Shown in pieces: positions 43,469 through 50,905 of a stretch of 57,532 nt of DNA. A program made the translations under genes and the position numbers. This DNA is from DATKJS01 sp050015275 (GTDB taxonomy: Bacteria; Acidobacteriota; Aminicenantia; Aminicenantales; Saccharicenantaceae), in contig JBEKBS010000018.1 of NCBI GenBank assembly GCA_050015275.1, positions 1 to 57,532 on the forward strand. The letters are read 5' to 3'. How positions within the stretch are numbered: position 1 is the stretch's first letter; each line of letters begins with the position of its first letter. A model generated the notes under the pieces. The model saw only the letters and a list, made by a program, of their open reading frames with translations, did no database searches and was not told the origin of the DNA.

Positions 43469-45388
43469 ATGGACATCGTTCTCGCCTCGCGTTCACCGCG
43501 CCGGAGGGAGCTCATGGCGGGCGTCACTCCGGATTTCCGGGTCTTTCCCGTCGATGTGGATGAGACATCGGTCCCCCAGGCCGACCCGGTGAGATTCGCC
43601 GTCGGGGCCGCCGTCCTGAAGGCCAGGGCCGCCGCCGGATCCTTTCCAGAGGCCGTCGTCATCGGGGCCGACACCGTCGTGGCCCTCGAGCACCGGATCC
43701 TCGGGAAGCCGGCGGACCGCGGATCGGCCAGGGCCATGCTCAAGCTCCTCTCCGGCCGCCGCCATCGCGTGATCACCGGCCTCGCGTTCTATCACCAGAA
43801 CGAGGACCGGCTCCTCACCGGTCACGAGCTGACATATGTGACCTTCCGTCCGCTCAGCGACGAGATGATCGAGGCCTATCTCGACCGGGAGGAATACCTG
43901 GACAAGGCCGGGGCATACGCTGTCCAGGACATCGGGGACGCGTTCGTCCGGCGTCTCAAGGGCGACTTCGACAACGTCGTCGGCTTTCCGGTGAAGAAGG
44001 CGGCCGCCCTGCTGGACCGGTTCATGGCCCCGCTCCTCAGCCTGGACATCGAGGACGTGGACTTCCCGGGGAGCTCCGGAGTCGCCAGGCATGGCGGACG
44101 GACCATCCTCGTCCCCGGGGCGGTCGTCGGAGATGCGGCCCTGGTCCAGGCCGTGAGAGAGAGCCGCGGCTCGGTCGTGGCCGAGATCGTCCGTTTGGAG
44201 AAACGGTCCCCGTCAAGGGCCGAGCCCCGCTGTCCGCACTTCGGGGAATGCGGCGGCTGTCTTTTCCAGAACCTGGATTACGGAAAGCAGCTCGAGCTCA
44301 AGGAGAGGCATCTCCGGCGGGTCCTGAACGATAGCGGCATCGCGGACCCCGGCCCAGGGGGCATCCGGCCCGTCACGCCGTCGCCGGACATCTATCATTA
44401 TCGGAACAAGATGGAGTTCGCCTTCGCCGAGAGCTGGGGAGAGCTCGTGATCGGTCTCCGCGAAAGGGGCGATCCCCGCCGCAAGTCCAGGGGGCGGACG
44501 GTCGGCCTCACCCGATGTCCGATCTTCAGCTCCGTGGCCGAAGAGATCTTTCCGGCCGTCCTCGAGTTCGCCAGGGAGAGAGGGCTTACGGCCCACAACC
44601 CCAGGACGGGCCGGGGGAGTCTTCGCCACCTGGTCCTGCGCGAGGGCAAGCGGACGGGCGACCTCATGGTCCTCCTGGTGACCGCGCCGGGCGCCCAGGC
44701 CGATTTCGAGGCCCTGGCCTGGAAGTTGGCCGTGCTCTCGCCCCGGCTGAAGAGCTTCTGGCATGTCTTGAACGGCCGGAGGTCGGACATCGTCGGCTTC
44801 GACGAAACGCGGCTTCTTTCGGGCGCCCCCGGGATCGGGGAAAAGCTCGGCGGCCTCGACTTCCGGATCTATCCGCGGACATTCTTCCAGACGAACACCG
44901 CGGCGGCCGAGCTCCTGTTCCGGAAAATCGCGGAGCTCTCCGGTTTGACCCTCTGGAGCCGGGTTCTGGGCCTTTACTGTGGCTCCGGCGCCATCGAGGT
45001 CTCCATCGCCCGCGGGGCCGGAAAGGTGACAGGCGTCGACTCGCTCCCGGAGAACGTCCGGAACGCCGAAGAGAACGCCGCCGGGAACGAGATCACGAAT
45101 TGCGCGTTCGTCGCGGGGACGGTCGAGGATTTCCTGAAAAAGCCGGCCGGCGAGCCGCCGGACGTCCTCATCCTCGACCCCCCCCGGCCCGGGCTCTCTC
45201 CGCAGGCCATCAAAAGCATCCTGGCCCTGGGCGTCCCGAAAATCGCCTATGTCTCCTGCAACCCGGCGGCCCTGGCCAAGGACCTGAAGCGGTTCATCGC
45301 CCATGATTTCAAGATCGAAACGATCGCGCCCTTCGATTTCTTCCCCCACACTCCTCACCTCGAAACCCTGGCCGTGCTGGCCCGATAG
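43469..45388 (+). CDS. Fusion of Maf nucleotide pyrophosphatase and Fe-S RNA m5U methyltransferase (RlmD-like)
   Basis: 639 residues in one uninterrupted frame. Residues 1-188 are a complete Maf protein: LASRSPRRREL, VIGADTVV, GKPADRGSARAML and DKAGAYAVQD; Maf enzymes hydrolyse dTTP, UTP or modified nucleotides. Residues 190-250 are a TRAM domain. The iron-sulfur cysteines of RlmC/RlmD are Cys255, Cys261, Cys264 and Cys350 (CPHFGECGGC, LTRCP). The methyltransferase core has GLYCGSGAIE, LILDPPRPGL, nucleophile Cys597 in SCNPA and base Glu632 in PHLET. Both parts seem active. The second half should make 5-methyluridine in rRNA (or tRNA). No stop or start lies between the parts. Confidence 0.88.
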   Translation: MDIVLASRSPRRRELMAGVTPDFRVFPVDVDETSVPQADPVRFAVGAAVLKARAAAGSFPEAVVIGADTVVALEHRILGKPADRGSARAMLKLLSGRRHRVITGLAFYHQNEDRLLTGHELTYVTFRPLSDEMIEAYLDREEYLDKAGAYAVQDIGDAFVRRLKGDFDNVVGFPVKKAAALLDRFMAPLLSLDIEDVDFPGSSGVARHGGRTILVPGAVVGDAALVQAVRESRGSVVAEIVRLEKRSPSRAEPRCPHFGECGGCLFQNLDYGKQLELKERHLRRVLNDSGIADPGPGGIRPVTPSPDIYHYRNKMEFAFAESWGELVIGLRERGDPRRKSRGRTVGLTRCPIFSSVAEEIFPAVLEFARERGLTAHNPRTGRGSLRHLVLREGKRTGDLMVLLVTAPGAQADFEALAWKLAVLSPRLKSFWHVLNGRRSDIVGFDETRLLSGAPGIGEKLGGLDFRIYPRTFFQTNTAAAELLFRKIAELSGLTLWSRVLGLYCGSGAIEVSIARGAGKVTGVDSLPENVRNAEENAAGNEITNCAFVAGTVEDFLKKPAGEPPDVLILDPPRPGLSPQAIKSILALGVPKIAYVSCNPAALAKDLKRFIAHDFKIETIAPFDFFPHTPHLETLAVLAR

Positions 45389-45433
45389 GCTTCACGAGGG
45401 TATGATTTCCCGCTGACCGCCCGGCCGGAAAGG

Positions 45434-46312
45434 TCAGGCCTTGGGGCCCGGCTCTTCCCCCTTCGACGCGGCCGAAATGAACATCCAGACCGACGTGTAG
45501 AGCACGACGCCGAGGACGACCCATTTCATGACGGTCAGGGGAAGCGACTTCACGACAAAGGCGGCGAGGAGCACGCCGAAGATCCCGAAGACGGTCAGGG
45601 CGATGGCCGCTTTCCTGTCGTAGGCTTTTTCCTTGACGAAACGGGCGCTCCCCGCGGCCATGAGCATGGCCGTCGCCGTCATCATGATCGGGAAAGCCGT
45701 CTTGGGGTGCATGCCCAGGGCATAGACCGTGGCCATGCAGGGCGCGTAGAATCCGACCCCGATCGTCTGGAGGGCGCCGAAGGCAAAGCTCATGATCACG
45801 GCCACGGCCAGCTTCCAGCCCGTGAGCCCGATGGCCACGCCGCCGACGGGGAACCAGTTGAGCAAGCCCGCAAGGATGATGAGGGCCACGGCCAGAAGCC
45901 CGAAGCCCATGCCGAGCTGGATCTTCCGCCGCGACATCCTGGAGACCACCCCAGCCCCGAGGACGGCTCCCGCTGGGGCGGCGATGGACATGGCCGCGAG
46001 GGTCACGGGATGGACATTGACCACGGTCATGAAGATGAAAGCCTGGGTGACCGTGGGGATGGTGTTGCCGACGTTCATCGTGCCGGGGATCAGCCGGTCA
46101 TCGACCATCTTGAAGAACTTGAACAGGGCCGTCTGCTGGGCGAAGCTCCCGATCCCCAGAGTATCGAATAAATTGGTGATGAATCCCGTCCCCGCCAGCC
46201 GTGGCCAGGGCGTCGGCGAAAACGAGGCCCTGTGTTCAAAGGCGTCCGTCAGGTAGTAGAGCCCGAAGAGCGACGCCAGGAACCCGAGGGCGGATTTCAG
46301 GATGATGATCAT
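45434..46312 (-). CDS. TauE/SafE family sulfite/anion exporter
   Basis: 292 residues with seven to eight hydrophobic helices in two repeats. The first repeat holds FITNLFDTLGIGSFA, the second FGALQTIGVGFYAPCMA, in the pseudo-symmetric way of TauE/SafE permeases. Members export sulfite, sulfoacetate or related organosulfur anions; substrate unknown. It lies 56 bases after the DUF1667 stop on the same strand and may belong to the same transcript. The start chosen is MIIILKSALGF, since upstream codons in the frame read low-complexity sequence. Confidence 0.83.
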   Translation of the reverse strand: MIIILKSALGFLASLFGLYYLTDAFEHRASFSPTPWPRLAGTGFITNLFDTLGIGSFAQQTALFKFFKMVDDRLIPGTMNVGNTIPTVTQAFIFMTVVNVHPVTLAAMSIAAPAGAVLGAGVVSRMSRRKIQLGMGFGLLAVALIILAGLLNWFPVGGVAIGLTGWKLAVAVIMSFAFGALQTIGVGFYAPCMATVYALGMHPKTAFPIMMTATAMLMAAGSARFVKEKAYDRKAAIALTVFGIFGVLLAAFVVKSLPLTVMKWVVLGVVLYTSVWMFISAASKGEEPGPKA

Positions 46313-46368
46313 GGCGGTCCATCGTATCCAAGGACCCCGCCCGCCGTCAAGTGGAAATAGCGGCCGGA

Positions 46369-46737
46369 CTATTCGACGGTCCGCGTGGCGATGACGTCGA
46401 CGCCCGTGCCGAGGACGTCGGCGATGAGGACTTGGCCGCGCCGGACGGGCGCCTCGGGCCTGAGCTTGGCGATCTCGGCGAGGATCGGGAAGACCATCTC
46501 CCTCGGCACGCGGTCGCTCAGGCGTACGGAAACCAGCCGTGTGGCCGAGCCCTTGATCGGGACCGAAGTCGCCAGGTTGCGCTTGGGGTAGAGGACCTCT
46601 TCCGTGGCGAATTCGATCCCTTTTTCGCACTGGTGGGCCTGGATATCCAGGCCCCTCTCCGCCCGGCGGACCTCGAGCTCGCAGCCGACCGGGCAGAGGA
46701 TGCAGGTCAAGCGGTCCAACGGTGAACGGTCACTCAC
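46369..46737 (-). CDS. DUF1667 Cys-cluster protein
   Basis: 122 residues from a GTG overlapping the stop of the upstream oxidoreductase by 8 bases. The N-terminal RLTCILCPVGCELEV and a following HQCEKGIEFA give four Cys (C-x2-C-x3-C and one more) that probably hold an iron-sulfur cluster. The rest is a small beta-rich region ending GQVLIADVLGTGVDVIATRTV. DUF1667 proteins are nearly always encoded after a GlpA-like and an FAD/NAD oxidoreductase, as here, and are taken to be the third subunit or an assembly partner. The biochemical role is unproven. Confidence 0.87.
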   Translation of the reverse strand: MSDRSPLDRLTCILCPVGCELEVRRAERGLDIQAHQCEKGIEFATEEVLYPKRNLATSVPIKGSATRLVSVRLSDRVPREMVFPILAEIAKLRPEAPVRRGQVLIADVLGTGVDVIATRTVE

Positions 46738-48034
46738 GGCAGTCGACCTCCAGGTCCTCCTCGACGGCCGGACGGACCCTGATCCTCTGGAGCTCCGAGG
46801 GAAGCAGCCGCCCGTACTTTTTTTGAAAATAAGCCCTGCCCGAGCTCCGGCCGCGGACAACGACCCGGCAGCCCCGCGCGGGCCGGGTCACCCGGAAGCT
46901 CAGCTCGACGTCGGCCGTTCCCGGCCGGACGAGCTGGGGCAGGGCGTAACGGATATTCGGACCCGGGGCGATGTGCACTTTGGCCAAGGGGAGGAGCTCG
47001 CCCCGGGCGAACCGGGCCGCGAACGCCCCGGCCGCGAACCCTTCATGGGAGGCGAAATCCGCGACGTCATGGATGTGGAGGACGTTCCCGCAGGAGAAAA
47101 TGCCGGGGACGGAAGTCATCAGGGTCTCGTCCACGACGGCCCCGCCCGTGAGCGGAGAGAGCTCGAGGCCGGCCCTCTTCGAAAGCTCGTTCTCCGGGAT
47201 GAGCCCCACGGAAAGAAGCAGCGTGTCGCACGGGACCTCGCGGTCCGAGCCGGGGACGGGCCGGAGGTCCCTATCCACCCCGGCCACGACGACGCTCTCC
47301 ACCCTGTCCCGGCCCCTGACCTCGACGACCGTCGACGAAAGCTCGAGGGGGATCCCGAGGTCCATCAGGCATTGCCGGACGTTGCGCTCGAGGCCGCTCG
47401 TCCAGGGCAGGAGCTCGAAGACGCCTCTGACGCCAATCCCTTCGAACGTCAGCCTCCGGGCCATGATCAGCCCGATGTCCCCGGACCCGAGGATGACGGC
47501 CTCGTTCCCGATCCGGATGTTCTGGAGGTTGACGAGGCTCTGGGCCGAGCCTGCGGTGAAGATCCCGGCCGGCCGGGTCCCCGGGATCTCGATCATCTCC
47601 CGGGTCCGCTCGCGGCAGCCCATGGCCAGGATGACGCTCGACGCCTTGATGATCCGGTAGCCGGAGCGGGCGTTGACGCGCAGGACGCGATCGGCGCTAA
47701 GGTCGAGGACCATGGCCCCCGTCTCGCATCGGATGCCTTCCCTGGCGACGTCTTCGATCAGACGTTCCGCGTATTCCGGGCCGGTGATCGTCTCGTTATA
47801 GAGGAAAAGGCCGAAGCCGTCGTGGATGCACTGGTTGAGGATGCCGCCGAGCCGCTTGTCGCGTTCGATGAGGAGAACGTCCTTGGCCCCGGCCCGCCGG
47901 GCGCCCAGGGCCGCGGCCAGCCCGGCCGGGCCGCCGCCGATGACGACGACGTCATAAAGAGGGGCGGCCCCCTCGCGGGGGGACAGTCCCCGATCTTCCA
48001 CGTCCTGGCGTTTTTCGTCGCTCATCGCTCGCAT
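46730..48034 (-). CDS. FAD/NAD(P)-binding oxidoreductase subunit (GlpA-operon type)
   Basis: 434 residues with two dinucleotide folds: FAD site VVVIGGGPAGLAAA near 29 and NAD(P) site AVILGSGDIG near 182. The chain contains CGNVLHIHDVADFASHEG, the FAD ribityl region of this family. A Cys- and His-bearing part follows. It sits between the GlpA-like gene (3 bases after its stop) and DUF1667 (overlap), so the three subunits are made together. Likely role: pass electrons from the GlpA-like dehydrogenase to NAD or the reverse. An ATG three codons in is an alternative start. Confidence 0.87.
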   Translation of the reverse strand: MRAMSDEKRQDVEDRGLSPREGAAPLYDVVVIGGGPAGLAAALGARRAGAKDVLLIERDKRLGGILNQCIHDGFGLFLYNETITGPEYAERLIEDVAREGIRCETGAMVLDLSADRVLRVNARSGYRIIKASSVILAMGCRERTREMIEIPGTRPAGIFTAGSAQSLVNLQNIRIGNEAVILGSGDIGLIMARRLTFEGIGVRGVFELLPWTSGLERNVRQCLMDLGIPLELSSTVVEVRGRDRVESVVVAGVDRDLRPVPGSDREVPCDTLLLSVGLIPENELSKRAGLELSPLTGGAVVDETLMTSVPGIFSCGNVLHIHDVADFASHEGFAAGAFAARFARGELLPLAKVHIAPGPNIRYALPQLVRPGTADVELSFRVTRPARGCRVVVRGRSSGRAYFQKKYGRLLPSELQRIRVRPAVEEDLEVDCRE

Positions 48035-48037
48035 CGC

Positions 48038-49540
48038 TCAGCTCTTGATCCGTCCGTAAAAGAGGCGGGAGCCGCCTCCCCTCTTCGTGATCCGGTCGAG
48101 GGGTACGCCCTCCTCCTGGAGGATCTCGACGATCCGCGGCGTGCAGAAGCCGCCCTGGCACCGGCCCATGCCGCAGCGGGTCCGGCGCTTGACCGCGTCC
48201 ATGGTCCGGGCGCCGAGCGGGTTGCGGAGGGCGGCCGTGACCTCGGCCCGCGTCACGTGCTCGCAGCGGCAGACCATCTCGCCCCAGTCGGGGTTCCCGG
48301 CGACCCTCGTGGCCCGGTCGCTGTCGTCGAGCGCCGCGAAGCGGGCGTCGGCCGGAAGCTCGGGGGTAAAATCCGGCTTGAGGCGCAGGCCTTCCTTCAC
48401 GCCGATCATCCCGGCGACCATCTCCGCGATGGCCGGGGCCGACGTCAATCCGGGCGATTCGATCCCCAGGAGGTTGATCCAGCCGGGCCGGAGGCCGCTT
48501 TCCTCGACCACGAAATCCCGGAATTTCTCCCGGCCTCTCGGGTCGACGAGCTTCGGGCGGATACCGGCGTAGCTGTGGATGAAAAGCGCGCGTCCAAGCT
48601 CCGGCATGAGCCGGCCGGCTTCATCCTTGAGCCGCTCCGTGACCGGACGGGTCGAGGCGGTGTCCGTCTTGTCGCCGACGGCCTCGGCGCTCGGGCCGAG
48701 GATGACGTTGCCTTCCATGGTCGGCGTGATATGGATGCCCAGCCCGGGATCGTCCTTGGGCGGAACGGGATAGAGGGGCAGCCGGAGGCGGAAGCCCGGG
48801 TCCTTGTCGGTGATGAGGTATTCGCCGCGGTAGGGGAAGATCCGGTAGTCGGTGATGCCGGCCAGCCGGGCGACCTCGTCAGCGAACAGGCCCGCGCTGT
48901 TGATGACCCAGCGGGCGGCGAAGACCCCCCGGGGCGTCCCGAGATGGAAAGACCCGGGCCGGGACTCGACGGACCCGACCGGGGCCTCGAGGAGGACCCG
49001 GGCCCCGTTACGGCGGGCGCACTCGGCCAGGGCGATGGTGAACTCATAGGGGGAGATGATGCCGGTGTGCGGGGAGTAAAGGGCCCAGCGGCCGCGGGCC
49101 AGGGGCTCGATCCCGCGGATTTCGCTCCCGCCGACGACCTCGAGGTCCGGCGTGCCGCTCCGGTCGCCGTCGGCCTTGAGCTCTTCGAGCCGGGGGCGCT
49201 CCGCGTCCGTCAGGGCGATGATGAGCTTTCCGGTCTTCCGATGGGGAACGTGAAGCTCGGAGGCGAGTCCGTAGATCCTCCCCAGGCCAGCGACGTTGGT
49301 CCTGGCCTTGAGCGACCCGGGAGGGACATTGAACCCGCCGTGGATGACGCCGCTGTTGGCCTTGCTGATGCCCTCGGCCAGGTCCGCCTCCTTTTCGAGG
49401 AGGAGGATCCGCAGGTCGTAGCGGGAGAGCTCCCGGAGGACGGCGCAGCCGACGACCCCCCCGCCGATGACGATAACGTCAAACGCGGCGCTCGCGTCCA
49501 ACGGCGGTCTTCCCGGATCGCCGGTCCCTGATTCTGACAT
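48038..49540 (-). CDS. GlpA-like FAD-dependent glycerol-3-phosphate dehydrogenase with BFD [2Fe-2S] domain
   Basis: 500 residues. The DAO-type FAD site is DVIVIGGGVVGCAV (about 21-34), followed by SKANSGVIHGGFNV, the family's FAD loop. C-terminal part (about 425-490) is a bacterioferritin-associated-ferredoxin-like domain with CRCEHVTRAEV and CGMGRCQGGFCTP, whose cysteines bind [2Fe-2S]. Soluble, without membrane helices, it resembles the anaerobic GlpA half that oxidises glycerol-3-phosphate; other 2-hydroxy acids (for example L-2-hydroxyglutarate) are also possible. It is the first gene of the operon. A TATGAT -10 lies 17 bases upstream of the ATG, with no clear ribosome site. Confidence 0.87.
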   Translation of the reverse strand: MSESGTGDPGRPPLDASAAFDVIVIGGGVVGCAVLRELSRYDLRILLLEKEADLAEGISKANSGVIHGGFNVPPGSLKARTNVAGLGRIYGLASELHVPHRKTGKLIIALTDAERPRLEELKADGDRSGTPDLEVVGGSEIRGIEPLARGRWALYSPHTGIISPYEFTIALAECARRNGARVLLEAPVGSVESRPGSFHLGTPRGVFAARWVINSAGLFADEVARLAGITDYRIFPYRGEYLITDKDPGFRLRLPLYPVPPKDDPGLGIHITPTMEGNVILGPSAEAVGDKTDTASTRPVTERLKDEAGRLMPELGRALFIHSYAGIRPKLVDPRGREKFRDFVVEESGLRPGWINLLGIESPGLTSAPAIAEMVAGMIGVKEGLRLKPDFTPELPADARFAALDDSDRATRVAGNPDWGEMVCRCEHVTRAEVTAALRNPLGARTMDAVKRRTRCGMGRCQGGFCTPRIVEILQEEGVPLDRITKRGGGSRLFYGRIKS

Positions 49541-49666
49541 GGCCGTATGAGCTCATCATCATATCAAAAGAAGGCCGGTTTTGAAAATTCGAGGGCAACC
49601 GACCGGCGCCTGGCCGCCCGCCGCGCGGTTTTCCGGATGGTCTTAGAAAATCCTCTTCTCCCCGCC

Positions 49667-50221
49667 TCATGCGAGATAGGCCGATTCGAGCTCTTTGAGG
49701 AGTCGGTGGAATTCCTCATGCTTGCCGTGGCCGATGACCTTTTCTTCGACACCGGCGAAACATTCGGCCAGCTCGGACTGCTGAGCGGCCGTCAGCCGGG
49801 CGTCGGCCAGGGGGTAGAGGATGTGATCCTCCTTGAAGATATGCTGGGTGAGGAGCGCGCCGTAATTCCGGGCATTCTCAGCGAAGAGGGCGGCCGCGCG
49901 GCGATCGCCTTTTTTGAGCCCGGACAGGGCCTCGGACATGGCCTTGACGTAGCCGCGGCCTTCGACGTGCTCGTGGAGCATGACGCCCAGGGGCCCGCCG
50001 GTTCTGGGGATGCCCGCCTTCTCCATGGCCGGGAAGAGCAGGTCCTCTTCCTTTCCGTGGTGGCACTTGTCCGCAAAAACCCTGATAAAATCAACGGCCT
50101 TTTCGAGATGCGTCGCATCCACCGCCTCGCCCGCCGTAAGCTTGTCGGCCATCTTTTCGAGGATTGTGATCATCAGCAGGATGGCCTGGTGCTCCTGGCT
50201 GAGTTCATGTGTCGGTTTCAT
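49667..50221 (-). CDS. Hemerythrin-domain protein
   Basis: 184 residues from the ATG preceded by AAGGAG. It is a four-helix bundle with the di-iron ligands expected of hemerythrin/HHE proteins: His11, His54/His55 with Glu58-59, His83/His85, His127, Glu131 and His133 (QHIFKEDHILYPLAD). Its start codon overlaps the Rrf2 stop (ATGA), so it is co-translated with that regulator. Bacterial proteins of this kind sense or scavenge oxygen or nitric oxide, or repair damaged Fe-S clusters (YtfE/ScdA). The Fe-S regulator next door makes a role in nitrosative or oxidative stress the best guess. Confidence 0.88.
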   Translation of the reverse strand: MKPTHELSQEHQAILLMITILEKMADKLTAGEAVDATHLEKAVDFIRVFADKCHHGKEEDLLFPAMEKAGIPRTGGPLGVMLHEHVEGRGYVKAMSEALSGLKKGDRRAAALFAENARNYGALLTQHIFKEDHILYPLADARLTAAQQSELAECFAGVEEKVIGHGKHEEFHRLLKELESAYLA

Positions 50222-50700
50222 CGTCGTCTCCTTTTTTGGGCGGGCCGCGGGGAACTCCCGCCCTTGAAATATCCTTTCCGAGAATTTTTCCGGCCCTTCT
50301 TTCCACCGAGGAGAGAGGCGACGGACAACGTCTCGAGATCTTTGACCAGCCGGCGTTCCAGCCGGCCGATGGTCTCCCGCAGCGGGCAAGTCCCGACGTC
50401 CGGGCAGATCCTTTTCCTGAAGAGGCAGTCATGAAGGCTGACCGGGCCCTGGAAGACGCGGATGACGTCGGCCAGGAAGATCTTCCCGGCCGGCCGGCCG
50501 AGGACGAACCCGCCGCCGCGGCCCTTGGACGACCGGACGACGCCGGCCCGGGCCAGGGTCTGCATGATCTTCCGAAGGTAGGGACGGGGGATGCCGAGCG
50601 TTACGGCGAGCTCGGGGACGGCCGTGACCTTGCCGGCCCGGCGGGCCACGGCCAGCAGTGCCTTGATCGCATAGTCCGCGTCCCGGTTGATCAGCTTCAT
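50218..50700 (-). CDS. Rrf2 family Fe-S transcription regulator (IscR/NsrR-like)
   Basis: 160 residues. Winged helix-turn-helix at 1-75 (KLINRDADYAIKALLAV, PRPYLRKIMQTLARAG, KGRGGGFVLGRP). Three cysteines, Cys92, Cys99 and Cys105, follow in CLFRKRICPDVGTC, the position and spacing of the cluster ligands in IscR/NsrR/RsrR. A basic tail ends the protein. It should sense iron-sulfur status, NO or redox, and bind the palindrome over its own promoter (50719-50741). The hemerythrin gene overlaps its stop. The ATG is preceded by GGAGGG. Confidence 0.9.
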   Translation of the reverse strand: MKLINRDADYAIKALLAVARRAGKVTAVPELAVTLGIPRPYLRKIMQTLARAGVVRSSKGRGGGFVLGRPAGKIFLADVIRVFQGPVSLHDCLFRKRICPDVGTCPLRETIGRLERRLVKDLETLSVASLLGGKKGRKNSRKGYFKGGSSPRPAQKRRRR

Positions 50701-50718
50701 CGTCGCTCCCTCCGCTAT

Positions 50719-50747
50719 AATGATACTTATTTAGTATCATTTGTCAA
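50719..50747 (-). promoter_or_regulatory. Promoter and overlapping operator of the Rrf2-hemerythrin operon
   Basis: On the minus strand TTGACA (50747-50742) and TATCAT (50725-50720) are 16 bases apart. A perfect inverted repeat, AATGATAC 50719-50726 and GTATCATT 50734-50741 with a 7-base centre, fills the space between the boxes and covers the -10. This is the usual position of an autorepressor site. Confidence 0.7.
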
Positions 50748-50905
50748 CCCCCAAACACCGAGCCCAAGGCGACGGCTGGACCAATACTTGAACAAGAACT
50801 CAAAGCGGAGCCAGCTGAAGACGGCCGCGCCGTGCCTGTAGAAATCCCCCGGCTCGAAATGGTCCCACTGCAGATGTCCCGAGACGGTCTTGCTGACCGT
50901 GAAGT
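50727..50905 (-). pseudogene. Remnant: C-terminal strands of an outer-membrane barrel protein
   Basis: Right after the DUF1848 stop on the minus strand, in another frame, about 60 codons are open. They read SFGELNFTVSKTVSGHLQWD, then HFEPGDFYRHGAAVFSWLRF and EFLFKY. The pattern of alternating aromatic residues, with an F-x-PGDFY turn and a last strand ending in Tyr, is that of the final hairpins of outer-membrane barrels such as alginate-export-type porins. There is no start, signal or earlier strand. The fragment runs into the operator of the Rrf2 gene, so its true end may also be altered. Short and tentative; no exact family assigned. Confidence 0.45.
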
